Part shown: piece after piece, positions 47,670 through 56,137 of the stretch
Layout: every line of letters begins with the position of its first letter
Position numbering within the stretch: position 1 is the first letter of the stretch
The notes under the pieces: model-generated
What the model was told of the DNA's origin: nothing
The model's database searches: none
What the model saw: the letters and a program-made list of their open reading frames with translations, nothing else
Position numbers and translations under genes: made by a program
Source: Marivivens sp.
GTDB lineage: Bacteria > Pseudomonadota > Alphaproteobacteria > Rhodobacterales > Rhodobacteraceae
NCBI GenBank assembly: GCA_024642115.1
Contig: JAHEBU010000002.1
Location: 1-64,000 of the forward strand
Direction: 5' to 3'
Length of the DNA stretch: 64,000 bases

Positions 47670-49120
47670 CCTTTCAATTCGCGCCAGCGACGGCCGTCGC
47701 GGTGCATCAGCATCATCGCATCCTCGGGTCCGGCCGACCCTGTTTCATAGAGCTTTGGCACGTCATTTCGCCTTTCCCAGCCTTCGATCAGCGGATCGGT
47801 CCAGGCCCAGGCCGCCTCGACCTCGTCCCCGCGCATGAACAGGGTCTGGTCGCCCCGGATCACGTCCATGATCAGGCGTTCATAGGCGTCCGGCACCTCT
47901 TCGGCGTCGGGGCCAAGCGCATCGGCAAAGGTCATGTCGAGCGGGACGTCGATCAGGCGCATCCCGCCCGGTCCGGGTTCCTTGATCGTGACCTGAAGGT
48001 CCATGCCTTCGTTGGGTTGCAGGCGGATCGACAGGATGTTGCGATGCCGGGCCTCGTCGCCTTTGAAAATCGAATGGCCAAGGTCCTGAAACACCACCGC
48101 AATTTCCGAACTGCGCGCCTTGAGCTTTTTGCCGGTCCGCAGGTAGAACGGCACCCCGGCCCACCGCCAGTTGGCGATGTTCACCTTCATGGCGACAAAG
48201 CTTTCGGTGAAGCTTTTGGGGTTTTCCGCATCCTCACGGTAGCTGGGTTCGGTATCGGTCGCGTCATACTGACCGCGCACGATGTGGTGGTAATCGACAG
48301 GCTGAAGCGCGCGGATGACCTTGAGCTTTTCATCTCGCACGGCGTCCGCGCCGAACATGGCGGGCGGCTCCATCGCGATCAGGCACAAAAGCTGCATCAG
48401 GTGGTTCTGGACCATGTCCCGCATGGCACCGGATTTGTCGTAATAGCTGCCGCGCCCGCCCACGCCCACGGTTTCGGCCACGGTGATCTGGATATGATCG
48501 ACGTAGTGATTGTTCCACAGCGGTTCAAACAGCACGTTGCCAAAGCGGACAGCCATCAGGTTTTGAACGGTTTCCTTGCCCAGATAATGGTCGATCCGGT
48601 AGATCTGGGTTTCCTTGAAATGGGCGGCCAACGTATCGTTCAGCGCCTTTGCGGATTCAAGGTCGCGCCCAAAGGGTTTTTCGACCACGATCCGGCTGCG
48701 GTCATCCGCAATCTTGTGCGTGTGCAGCCGTTCGGCCAAGGCCCCAAACAGCGACGGGGCGACCGAGAAATAGAACGCCTGAATGACACCTTCGCGGGTC
48801 AGATCGAACAGCCGCGCCCAACCGGTGTCGCCGGTCGCATCAATGGGAACGTAATGCAGGCAGCCCATAAAGGCCGCCAAGCCTTTGGAATCCTTGGATT
48901 CCACCCCGCCGAATTCGGCAATCGCCTCGGCAATCATATTGCGGTAGCCGGCATCATCGAGGTCAGACCGCGCGGCGCCAATGATCCGCGAATCGGGCGG
49001 CATCTGCCCGGACAGGAATCGCCGGAACAGCCCCGGAAGGATCTTGCGCCGGGCCAGATCGCCCGTGCCGCCAAAGATGACCAGGTCGAAGGTTTCGACC
49101 GGAATGACACGAGAAACCAT
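47666..49120 (-). CDS. zwf: Glucose-6-phosphate 1-dehydrogenase
   Basis: Oxidises glucose-6-phosphate with NAD(P)+, the entry to the Entner-Doudoroff and oxidative pentose-phosphate paths. The 484-aa protein has the coenzyme motif VIFGGTGDLARRKILPGLF, the substrate site RIDHYLGKETVQNLMAVRF with its catalytic lysine, and the basic ILSIRLQPNEGMDLQ block. It heads the operon and has a 14-bp perfect palindrome 22 nt upstream of its start. Codon use is like its neighbours. Confidence 0.97.
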   Translation of the reverse strand: MVSRVIPVETFDLVIFGGTGDLARRKILPGLFRRFLSGQMPPDSRIIGAARSDLDDAGYRNMIAEAIAEFGGVESKDSKGLAAFMGCLHYVPIDATGDTGWARLFDLTREGVIQAFYFSVAPSLFGALAERLHTHKIADDRSRIVVEKPFGRDLESAKALNDTLAAHFKETQIYRIDHYLGKETVQNLMAVRFGNVLFEPLWNNHYVDHIQITVAETVGVGGRGSYYDKSGAMRDMVQNHLMQLLCLIAMEPPAMFGADAVRDEKLKVIRALQPVDYHHIVRGQYDATDTEPSYREDAENPKSFTESFVAMKVNIANWRWAGVPFYLRTGKKLKARSSEIAVVFQDLGHSIFKGDEARHRNILSIRLQPNEGMDLQVTIKEPGPGGMRLIDVPLDMTFADALGPDAEEVPDAYERLIMDVIRGDQTLFMRGDEVEAAWAWTDPLIEGWERRNDVPKLYETGSAGPEDAMMLMHRDGRRWRELKG

Positions 49121-49142
49121 TGAATTCTCCGCTTCGCTGACA

Positions 49143-49156
49143 CGTTAGCGCTAACG
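49143..49156. promoter_or_regulatory. Perfect palindrome CGTTAGCGCTAACG before zwf
   Basis: A 14-nt perfect inverted repeat centred 29 nt upstream of the zwf start codon. The TTAGCGCTAA core resembles LacI/GalR-family operators that control sugar genes. No regulator gene is nearby, so the protein is unidentified. It is not the TGTAAT-type site of HexR, the usual zwf regulator in other proteobacteria. Confidence 0.6.
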
Positions 49157-49248
49157 CCGCCCTCTTACAAACCCAGACCCGAGAAGTCTAGCGCGTTGAC
49201 CCGCCTTGCGCAGCAATTTCGGGCCGATGCCTGTTTGGCAGTCAATCG

Positions 49249-50205
49249 CTACAGTGCAGTCACCATCACGCAGAGCATTTCAAACATCAGCGACACCGCC
49301 AGCCACGCTGTCCCCCCGGTGGGATCGACGGGCGGTGACACTTCGACCAGATCGCCGCCAGCGATGTTCATGCCTGCACATTCCCGCACCACCTGCATGG
49401 CCTGAAACGCGTTCGGCCCGCCCCATTCGGGTGTGCCGGTGCCAGGCGCGACCGAGGGGTCGACAAAGTCGATGTCGTAGGACATGTAGGTGGGCCGGGT
49501 CCCCACGATGTCGCGGGCCTCGGCCATCACGTCGGGGATGCCACGGGCGAACATCTCTTCGATCGTGACGATGCGGATGCCGTGGGCCTTGGCAAAATCG
49601 CGGTCCGCCGAATCATACTGAGTCCCCCGTATACCGATCTGGATCATTCGTTTGGGATCAAGCAGCCCCTCGTCCACCGCCGCCCGGAACGGGTTGCCGT
49701 GGGTCAGGGTTTTGCCCCCGAAATAAGCGGGGAACAGGTCCGTGTGGCTGTCGAAATGCACCAGCCCCAGCGGTGCCTCCGCCGCGATGCCCCGCAGCAT
49801 GGGCAGGGTGCACAAGTGATCGCCGCCCGCCGCCAGAGGCCGGATCCCCTGTGACTTCAACCGCCGGGCAAAGGCGGTGAAGCGGTCGAGCGTATCGTTC
49901 ACCTCGACGGGGTTGGGGGCGGCATCGCCCAGATCGGCGCACCGGGCCGCCTCGAACGGACGCAGGCGGGTGACGGGATGTTCGGCCCGGATCATGGTGG
50001 ACAGGTCGCGCATTTGCCGGGGGCCGTGGCGCGGGCCGGGCCGGTTGGATGTCCCTCCGTCAAAGGGCAACCCGAACAGCCCGATCTGCACATCGCCGAT
50101 GCGCGGGTGGTCGAACGGCACATAAGGCAGCCGCATGAACGTGGCGATCCCCGCAAAGCGCGGCAGGTCCATGCCAGAGGTCGGCTGAAAGAAGGGGTCT
50201 GTCAT
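49249..50205 (-). CDS. Agmatinase/ureohydrolase-family enzyme
   Basis: A 318-aa binuclear manganese ureohydrolase. Metal-binding motifs are in place: AGGDHLCTLP (His of GGDH), LVHFDSHTDLF and SYDIDFVDPSVAPGTGTPE. The canonical serine after GGDH is replaced by Leu-Cys in this subgroup. It hydrolyses agmatine or a related guanidino acid such as guanidinobutyrate; the sequence does not tell which. It precedes no polyamine gene here and lies downstream of MgtC on the same strand. Confidence 0.92.
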   Translation of the reverse strand: MTDPFFQPTSGMDLPRFAGIATFMRLPYVPFDHPRIGDVQIGLFGLPFDGGTSNRPGPRHGPRQMRDLSTMIRAEHPVTRLRPFEAARCADLGDAAPNPVEVNDTLDRFTAFARRLKSQGIRPLAAGGDHLCTLPMLRGIAAEAPLGLVHFDSHTDLFPAYFGGKTLTHGNPFRAAVDEGLLDPKRMIQIGIRGTQYDSADRDFAKAHGIRIVTIEEMFARGIPDVMAEARDIVGTRPTYMSYDIDFVDPSVAPGTGTPEWGGPNAFQAMQVVRECAGMNIAGGDLVEVSPPVDPTGGTAWLAVSLMFEMLCVMVTAL

Positions 50206-50238
50206 GGCGGGCTTTCCTCGCAGCGGGCGGCACAGGGG

Positions 50239-50937
50239 TCACATATCATCGATGGCATGCCAGGCCACACGCCGCAATGCCGGCTCGGCTGCCAGCCGCA
50301 TGAGAATCTGTTCGACCTGAGCATCGGTCAGAGCCTCGGCCCCGACGATTGCGACAAGATGGACAAGCCCCGCCTGATCCGGTTCCGTTGCGGACAGATC
50401 GCCCAGATGCAGGCCACCCAAGGACGTCGTGCGCAAAAGAAGAGCGCGGATGTCGGCAACCAGCGCCTCGGTCACGCTCATATCGATGCGAAACTGCCGG
50501 ATCGGCAGTCCTCCCAATTGCGACCTGATCTTGATCCAGCGCACCAGGGGCCGCAGGCCAAGGTTCACAAAGACGACCATCGCGGTCAGAAGGAGCGCAT
50601 AGGCCATCGCCCCGGCCCCCGCCATCAACCCGACCGCTGCCGAACACCACAGCGTCGCCGCCGTGTTCAGCCCATGCACATTGAACCCATCCCGAAAGAT
50701 GATGCCCGCCCCCAGAAAGCCGATCCCCGATACCACCTGCGCGGCCACACGCGTCTGGCTGACCTCGTTGGGATAGATGGAGGAGAACAGCACAAACGCC
50801 GACGCCCCCAGCGCGACAAGCGCGTTTGTGCGAAGTCCCGCCATGCGCTGTCTGATCTGGCGTTCGACCCCGATCACCGCGCCGCAGGACAGCGCCGCAA
50901 ACATGTTCAGCGCTGCGTGGTCCAGTCCGACCGCCAT
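50239..50937 (-). CDS. MgtC/SapB-family membrane protein
   Basis: A 232-aa protein with an N-terminal MgtC membrane domain of four or five helices within residues 1-120 (GAVIGVERQIRQRMAGLRTNALVALG, VVSGIGFLGAGIIFRDG and NTAATLWCSAAVGLMAG) and a C-terminal ACT-like regulatory region. The family is linked to Mg2+-limitation adaptation and inhibition of F1F0 ATPase in pathogens, but environmental homologues are common. It begins 35 nt downstream of the HNH gene end. Confidence 0.92.
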   Translation of the reverse strand: MAVGLDHAALNMFAALSCGAVIGVERQIRQRMAGLRTNALVALGASAFVLFSSIYPNEVSQTRVAAQVVSGIGFLGAGIIFRDGFNVHGLNTAATLWCSAAVGLMAGAGAMAYALLLTAMVVFVNLGLRPLVRWIKIRSQLGGLPIRQFRIDMSVTEALVADIRALLLRTTSLGGLHLGDLSATEPDQAGLVHLVAIVGAEALTDAQVEQILMRLAAEPALRRVAWHAIDDM

Positions 50938-50986
50938 AGGGCTTTTCCCTGTGCGGCGGCGCGATCCACCGCCCGCCGTACGGGTA

Positions 50987-51571
50987 TCATGCCTCCAGTT
51001 CAGCGTCCCAGTAAAGGTAATCCATCCAGCTGCTGTGCAAATGCCCCGGCGGGAATTTGCGGCCCATGTTCCGCATTTCCTCGGACCCCGGCTGGCGCGG
51101 CGGTTTGCGCAAGGTCATGCCGGACTGGCGCAAGGATTTGGACCCCTTGCGCAGGTTACAGGGCGAACAGGCGGCGACCACGTTTTCCCAGCTGGTGATC
51201 CCGCCCCGTGCTCGCGGGACGACGTGATCGAACGTAAGGTCGCCCCGCGCGCCGCAATACTGGCAACAGAATTCATCCCGCAGAAATAAATTAAAGCGCG
51301 TGAAGGCCACGCGCTTTTGAGGTTTCACATAGTCCTTGAGCACCACGACCGATGGTATTCGGATCTGCATCGACGGGCTGCGGACCACCTCGTCATAGGT
51401 GGCGACGATGTCCACCCGGTCGAGCCATGCGGCCTTGACCGCCTCTTGCCACGGCCACAGCGACAGGGGGTAGTAGGATAGCGGACGGTAATCGGCATTA
51501 AGAACGAGCGCCGGGTGCTGCCTGAGGCCCGCCGGATCACGCACGAAATTGGTCCTGAAATCTCCGTCCAT
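50987..51571 (-). CDS. HNH endonuclease-family protein
   Basis: A 194-aa protein with an HNH nuclease domain: zinc-type cysteines C103 and C106 in FCCQYCGARG, the catalytic D115-H116 in LTFDHVVPR and a second pair C135/C138 in AACSPCNLRKGSK. The N-terminal half (LNADYRPLSYYPLSLWPWQEAVKA) is a conserved alphaproteobacterial extension of these stand-alone HNH proteins, whose role is unknown. ATG at 51571 has AAGGTGG 10 nt upstream and fits the family start, while 51610 is possible. The region 51572-51751 has no gene. Confidence 0.9.
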   Translation of the reverse strand: MDGDFRTNFVRDPAGLRQHPALVLNADYRPLSYYPLSLWPWQEAVKAAWLDRVDIVATYDEVVRSPSMQIRIPSVVVLKDYVKPQKRVAFTRFNLFLRDEFCCQYCGARGDLTFDHVVPRARGGITSWENVVAACSPCNLRKGSKSLRQSGMTLRKPPRQPGSEEMRNMGRKFPPGHLHSSWMDYLYWDAELEA

Positions 51572-51751
51572 CAAAGCGTCCACCTTTGCCCTGTCTCCCT
51601 TGACCGGCATCAAGGCGGGGGCCCCGCCTCATCCCGTGAACGCGACTATATCTGGGGTTTTGCCCCTGACAACCCCAATGTATCTCGTGTGTCCATGGGT
51701 CTTTCGCTAACGCAGCAATGTCACGGCCATGTGACGGTTAGCGGCTGGCCA

Positions 51752-52113
51752 TCAGGGCCATGCGCAGGGCAGTTTGAGAAACTCACGCATGACCGCAGTG
51801 CTGAAACCCGCCGCGTCCCGCATCCGCGCCGTCGCAGCCTGTTCGACGGGATCATCGGGCGTGGTGTTTAGAATTCGGCCATTAGCCGCCCCCAGCGCGG
51901 CGCCGACAGTCACGCCATCGGCCTCGGGCAACTCAAGCCCTCAGGCGTCGCGTTCGAGGCTTTGCACACTGATAAAACCTCATGCCGTTTTAAGCCGACA
52001 GATCGGCGGAAGGATCATCCCCGCCGGATGGTGCATCACCGAAACGGTGGCCCCTTCGGCGAACGGTGTCTTTGCCGCCCCGGTCCAGCCGCGCAGGCGG
52101 TCCAGCCATCCGG
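51752..52113 (-). pseudogene. Decayed ORF with two in-frame TGA codons
   Basis: The 545-nt gap between the HNH and carboxylesterase genes is not random. One minus-strand frame from about 52113 to the TGA at 51752-51754 reads coding-like protein with alpha-proteobacterial codon use (WLDRLRGWTGAAKTPFAEGA, MHHPAGMILPPICRLKTA, then LPEADGVTVGAALGAANGRI and RDAAGFSTAVMREFL). It is broken by TGA at 51980-51982 and at 51941-51943, both in the same frame and both followed by GG. No start codon is evident at the upstream end. I do not recognise the family; it looks like a recent pseudogene. Confidence 0.5.
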
Positions 52114-52116
52114 CCT

Positions 52117-52785
52117 TTAATCGTAGCCCAGCCGTTCGACCATGAAGGCCAGCGCCACCTGCAATCCGTCCGGCGCAATCCCGTGGCCGGTGCCGCGCAT
52201 GATATGGGCGTAGACCTCTTCCCATCCCGCGTCCTGAAGCGCCTGAGCCGCCTCTGGCAGCGCCTGCACAGGCACCACCTCGTCCTGATCGCCGTGGATG
52301 AGCAGGACGGGCGGGCGAGATTCGGTTTCGAGTTCCAACCCCTCGGGGTCGAGCAATCGTCCGGAAAAGGCCACCACCCCCGCCACCGCATCCTCACGCC
52401 GAGGGGCGCAATGCAGGGCCATCATCGTTCCCTGCGAAAAGCCCAGAAGGATCACCTGTTCGGGCAACAAATCCTCGTCCACCATCACGCCGTCGATGAA
52501 CGATTGCAGGTCCTCGGCGGCGCGCAGCAGGCCCTGACGCGATTCTTCCTCGGAACTGCCGTCGATCCAGGGAATTGGGAACCACTGGAAACCCATCGGC
52601 GCCCCGGCACAGGCCTCGGGCGCGTCGGGGGCGATGAAAAGCGTGTCTGGCAAGTGTTCGCCCAGCGGATCAGCCAGCCCCAGCAGATCGGCCCCATTTG
52701 CCCCATACCCATGCAGCAGGATGACCGCCGATCGGACCTCTCCGGACACAGGGTCGACGCGGGTGGCTTCCAAGGCTCGTGTCAT
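52117..52785 (-). CDS. Alpha/beta hydrolase of the phospholipase/carboxylesterase family
   Basis: A 222-aa cytosolic esterase of the acyl-protein thioesterase/YpfH class. The catalytic triad is visible as S117 in LLGFSQGTMM, D168 in IHGDQDEVVP and H201 in MRGTGHGIAPDG, with an oxyanion HGYGANGADLL near residue 25. The start at 52785 overlaps the end of the DNA glycosylase gene, so it is probably co-transcribed with it. The physiological ester is unknown. Confidence 0.92.
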   Translation of the reverse strand: MTRALEATRVDPVSGEVRSAVILLHGYGANGADLLGLADPLGEHLPDTLFIAPDAPEACAGAPMGFQWFPIPWIDGSSEEESRQGLLRAAEDLQSFIDGVMVDEDLLPEQVILLGFSQGTMMALHCAPRREDAVAGVVAFSGRLLDPEGLELETESRPPVLLIHGDQDEVVPVQALPEAAQALQDAGWEEVYAHIMRGTGHGIAPDGLQVALAFMVERLGYD

Positions 52786-53411
52786 CTGATCCCGTCCCTT
52801 TGCTTTGCCACGCGGTAATAGGCCCAGAGCAGCCGGGCCGCAACCGACCGCCACGGTGACCACGCCTGAGCCATTTCGCGCATCACCTTGTCCTTTGGCC
52901 GATCGGGCAGGTCGAACAGGACTTTTGCCGCCTCTTGCAGCGCCAGATCACCGGGGGCAAACACGTCGGCCCGTCCAAGGCTGAACATGGCATAGATTTC
53001 CGCCGTCCAGATGCCGATGCCCGGAACGGCGGTCAGGGTGGCGATGACCTGATCGGTGGGCGCGGTGCGCAGCGCAGTATAGTCTATATTCGCGGCGGCC
53101 AGGGCGTGGGCATACCGCGCCTTTTGCTGCGACAGGCCAAGGCCGCGCAGATCATCCAGACTGGTCGCGGCCACGCGGGCCGGGTCAGTCATCCCTGCCG
53201 CGTCCAGCCGGTTCCAGATCGCATTGGCGCTGGCAACACTGACCTGCTGGCTGACGATGGCGCTGAGCAGGCGGTCGAACCCGTCCGGGGTGCGGCGCAA
53301 CGGAAGGGTGCCGGTCAAGGCGAGGGCCTGGGCAAACTTCGGTTCTGCCCTGGCCAACCACGCGGCCCCTTCTGCCACGCAGGCGTCGGTCTGGATGATC
53401 CGCCCGATCAC
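52782..53411 (-). CDS. DNA-3-methyladenine glycosylase II-type (HhH-GPD) protein
   Basis: A 209-aa base-excision repair glycosylase of the AlkA family without the AlkA N-terminal domain. The helix-hairpin-helix reads AVPGIGIWTAE near residues 128-138 and is followed by the catalytic aspartate D155 in FAPGDLALQE. A QQVSV motif near residues 55-59 completes the fold. It starts with GTG at 53411, which overlaps the cobK stop by two bases; GTG at 53426 is an alternative. A SopB-like overlap with the esterase gene suggests one transcript. Confidence 0.88.
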   Translation of the reverse strand: MIGRIIQTDACVAEGAAWLARAEPKFAQALALTGTLPLRRTPDGFDRLLSAIVSQQVSVASANAIWNRLDAAGMTDPARVAATSLDDLRGLGLSQQKARYAHALAAANIDYTALRTAPTDQVIATLTAVPGIGIWTAEIYAMFSLGRADVFAPGDLALQEAAKVLFDLPDRPKDKVMREMAQAWSPWRSVAARLLWAYYRVAKQRDGIR

Positions 53412-54136
53412 AGGCTTTCCACCCACGCCAACGCTTCGGGGACGGAGGTCAGCGTTGTACCCCCAGCGGGCGGCGGGCGCCTAAGCAGAAGGACCGGGAT
53501 GCCCAACGTCCGCGCCGCGTCCAGCTTGGTCCGGCTGTCCGCCCCGCCCGCATCCTTGGCCACCAGCCAATCGACACCGAGGGCGGCGAACAGGTGTTCC
53601 TCGCTGTCTTGGCTGAACGGCGGGCGGGCAATGACAAATTCCCCGCCCTCGAACGGGAACGGTGCGGTGGGCGGATCAATCTGGCGCAACAGCACACGCC
53701 GCCCGGCCAGCCCCGCGAACCGATGGATGGTCTGCCGTCCGGTCGCCAGAAACACCGTCTTGCCCTGCGGAATGATCCGGGTGGCGTCCTCTTCGGCGTC
53801 GATCCATGTCCAGTCGTCCCCCTCGCCCGCCTGCCAGCCGGGGCGCAAGACCTGGGCATAGGGCAACCCGCGTTGCGCACAGATAAGCGCAGTGCGGGCG
53901 CTGATCCGGGCAGCAAAGGGGTGGGTGGCGTCCAGAACGGCGGTAATGCGGGCATCGTCCAGATAGGCGGTGAACCCCTGCGCCCCGCCGAACCCTCCCG
54001 TCCGGGTCGGCACGGGCAAGGGTTCAGGGTGGCGCGTCGCACCCGCCAGCGAGGCAATGGCGGTCCGCCCGCTGTCGGCCAGCGACCACAGGATCTGTCG
54101 GGCCTCTGCAGTTCCGGCCAGCACCAGAAGGGTCAT
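53408..54136 (-). CDS. cobK: Precorrin-6A reductase
   Basis: A 242-aa NADPH-dependent reductase of the CobK/CbiJ family that reduces precorrin-6A (or its cobalt form) in the corrin ring pathway. Recognisable parts are the opening LLVLAGTAEARQILWSL, the ATHPFAARIS block and the C-terminal KDAGGADSRTKLDAARTLGIPVLLLRRP. It overlaps cbiD by 4 nt on its upstream side and the glycosylase gene on its downstream side. The naming CobK or CbiJ depends on whether cobalt is inserted early, which is not readable here. Confidence 0.92.
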   Translation of the reverse strand: MTLLVLAGTAEARQILWSLADSGRTAIASLAGATRHPEPLPVPTRTGGFGGAQGFTAYLDDARITAVLDATHPFAARISARTALICAQRGLPYAQVLRPGWQAGEGDDWTWIDAEEDATRIIPQGKTVFLATGRQTIHRFAGLAGRRVLLRQIDPPTAPFPFEGGEFVIARPPFSQDSEEHLFAALGVDWLVAKDAGGADSRTKLDAARTLGIPVLLLRRPPPAGGTTLTSVPEALAWVESL

Positions 54137-55188
54137 TCGGCCCTCGCCAGAATGGTGCCATCGCGGTCGGTCACGACGACATCGACCACGACCGGGGCAA
54201 GGGAAAGGTCGCCGAACAGGCGCAACGCCGCGCCGCGGGCGCGAATGGCGATCTGCTGGGCCAAAGGTTCGCCCGCGATTTCATAGGCTTGAAGGACGGT
54301 ATTCGCGTCCCGCAGCCGGGTGTCGCCCACCCAACGCGCCAGTTCATCGAAATCGACCTGACTGCGCCCGGAATGAAGGTCGGACGCCCCCTGCGCCAAC
54401 TTGGCCAGTTTGCCGATCCCCCCGCCGATGGTCAGGCGTGGAACCGGATGGCGGCGCAGATACTTGATCATGCCGCCCACGAAATCGCCCATATCCAGCA
54501 TCGCCGGGTCAGGCAGGCCATAAAGCGTCTGTACTGCCTTTTCCGACATGTTCCCGGTGCAGCCCGCCACATGCGTCAGCCCCGTCGCCCGCGCCACGTC
54601 GATGCCGCGGTGGATCGAGGCGATCCATGCCGCACAACTGAACGGGCGCACGATGCCGGTGGTACCAAGAATCGACAGACCGCCAGTAATGCCAAGGCGG
54701 GGGTTCCAGGTTTTCAATGCGATTTGAGCCCCGTTTGGGATGCTGACGGTCAGGGTCACGTTCGGGGTCCTGCCATAGTCCCCAGCCAATTCGGCCACGA
54801 CCTCGTCCATCATCGCGCGCGGTACCGGGTTGATAGCAGGCTCGCCCACCCCGATCGGCAGCCCCGGCAAGGTGACCGTCCCCACCCCGTCGCCCGCGCG
54901 AAACACCACGCCGCCGTCACTGTCGGACACGCGGACGACGATCAGCGCGCCGTGCGTGACATCCGGGTCGTCGCCCGCGTCCTTGACGATGCCGGCCTCG
55001 GCCCAGCCGTCACCGACGGACGTGTGAGCAACGGCAAAGGTCGGTGTTTCGCCTTTGGGCAGGGTGATCTGGACAGCATCGGGAAACGCCCCACCCCACA
55101 ACCGCATGAGCGCCGCCTTGGTGGCGGCGGTGGCGCAGGCGCCTGTGGTCCAGCCACGGCGCAGGGGGCCTTCGGGCTTGCGTGTCAT
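54133..55188 (-). CDS. cbiD: Cobalt-precorrin-5B C1-methyltransferase CbiD
   Basis: A 351-aa CbiD-type methyltransferase/deacylase-step enzyme of corrin biosynthesis. Blocks that fit the family are RRGWTTGACATAATKAAL at the N-terminus, GGLSILGTTGIVRPFS near the middle and the CTGNMSEK segment. CbiD is usually listed with the anaerobic (early-cobalt) route, while this cluster also encodes CobA and CobB; several Rhodobacterales carry such mixtures. It is divergent from cobA over a 97-nt spacer with no B12 riboswitch signature. ATG at 55188 is chosen over a long upstream extension. Confidence 0.92.
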   Translation of the reverse strand: MTRKPEGPLRRGWTTGACATAATKAALMRLWGGAFPDAVQITLPKGETPTFAVAHTSVGDGWAEAGIVKDAGDDPDVTHGALIVVRVSDSDGGVVFRAGDGVGTVTLPGLPIGVGEPAINPVPRAMMDEVVAELAGDYGRTPNVTLTVSIPNGAQIALKTWNPRLGITGGLSILGTTGIVRPFSCAAWIASIHRGIDVARATGLTHVAGCTGNMSEKAVQTLYGLPDPAMLDMGDFVGGMIKYLRRHPVPRLTIGGGIGKLAKLAQGASDLHSGRSQVDFDELARWVGDTRLRDANTVLQAYEIAGEPLAQQIAIRARGAALRLFGDLSLAPVVVDVVVTDRDGTILARAE

Positions 55189-55285
55189 CCGGCGCACCTT
55201 AGCCTTGCCCCCCGGTGCCGCCAATCCGCAAAACCGGGTCGTTTGCGGCCTTTCGTTCGGACAAAAGCGGCGGCATAACGGGGGC

Positions 55286-56137
55286 ATGAGCGATGCGTTG
55301 ATCCTTCCCGGCCACGAATGGCCCCAGATGCAGCCCGGCTGGGTCTGGCTGTGCGGCGCTGGTCCCGGCGATCCGGGGCTTTTGACGCTGCACGCGCTGA
55401 ATGCGCTGCGGCAGGCGGACGTCGTCATCTATGACGCGCTGGTGCAGGACGCGATCCTGCAATGGGCACCGCAGGCCGAGCACATCTATGCAGGCAAGCG
55501 CGGCGGCAAACCTTCTGCCAAACAGCGTGACATTTCCCTGCGGCTGGTGGACCTCGCCCGCGCAGGCAAGCGTGTCCTGCGGCTCAAGGGCGGCGATCCC
55601 TTTGTCTTTGGGCGCGGAGGCGAAGAGGCGCAAACGCTGGTTCAACACGGCGTCCCGATCCGCATCATTCCGGGGATCAGTGCGGGAATCGGGGGGCTGG
55701 CCTATGCGGGCATCCCCGTGACCCACCGTGACGTGAACCAGTCGGTCACCTTCGTCACCGGCCACGACCAGACCGGCGAGAAACCGCAATCTCTGGATTG
55801 GCATTCGATTTCAAAGGCGTCCGAGGTTATCGTGATTTACATGGGGATGAAGCATATCGCCCAGATCGCGGGCGACCTGATTGCAGCAGGCCGGTCGGTG
55901 CACGAACCCGTGGCCGTTGTGACGACAGCGACGACCCCCGATCAGCAGGTGCTCGAAACGACCCTTGGCCAGATCGAGGCCGACATCGCGGCCGCCGGGC
56001 TGGAACCGCCTGCGATCATCTGCGTCGGACGCAACGTTCTGATGCGGCAGGTGCTGGACTGGCAGGGGATGGCCGCAGGCCAGCCGCTCCGCAACGTCGA
56101 TCCCTTGGGGCGCGGGCGGCCGGCCGAAAGCGCATGA
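55286..56137 (+). CDS. cobA: Uroporphyrinogen-III C-methyltransferase
   Basis: A 283-aa SAM-dependent methyltransferase that methylates uroporphyrinogen III at C2 and C7 to precorrin-2, feeding cobalamin and possibly siroheme. The N-terminal CGAGPGDPGLLTLHALNAL, the central LRLKGGDPFVFGRGGEEA and GIPVTHRDVNQSVTFVTGH are textbook SUMT motifs. It lacks a CysG dehydrogenase/chelatase domain. A 4-nt overlap couples it to cobB, so the plus-strand cob genes form one operon. Confidence 0.96.
   Translation: MSDALILPGHEWPQMQPGWVWLCGAGPGDPGLLTLHALNALRQADVVIYDALVQDAILQWAPQAEHIYAGKRGGKPSAKQRDISLRLVDLARAGKRVLRLKGGDPFVFGRGGEEAQTLVQHGVPIRIIPGISAGIGGLAYAGIPVTHRDVNQSVTFVTGHDQTGEKPQSLDWHSISKASEVIVIYMGMKHIAQIAGDLIAAGRSVHEPVAVVTTATTPDQQVLETTLGQIEADIAAAGLEPPAIICVGRNVLMRQVLDWQGMAAGQPLRNVDPLGRGRPAESA

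Noticed and set aside
45406-47838. Long plus-strand ORF across pgi, pgl and the end of zwf (810 codons)
   Set aside because: It spans three clear minus-strand genes and their spacers and has no recognisable domain, so it is a shadow frame.
51941-51982. Two in-frame TGA codons as selenocysteine sites
   Set aside because: No SECIS-like hairpin was noticed directly after either TGA, the family is not a known selenoprotein and no start codon precedes the frame, so decay is simpler.
55189-55285. Cobalamin riboswitch between cbiD and cobA
   Set aside because: No B12-box (GCCACTG-like) segment or long conserved leader was found in the 97-nt spacer; the same holds for the region before the ASKHA gene.
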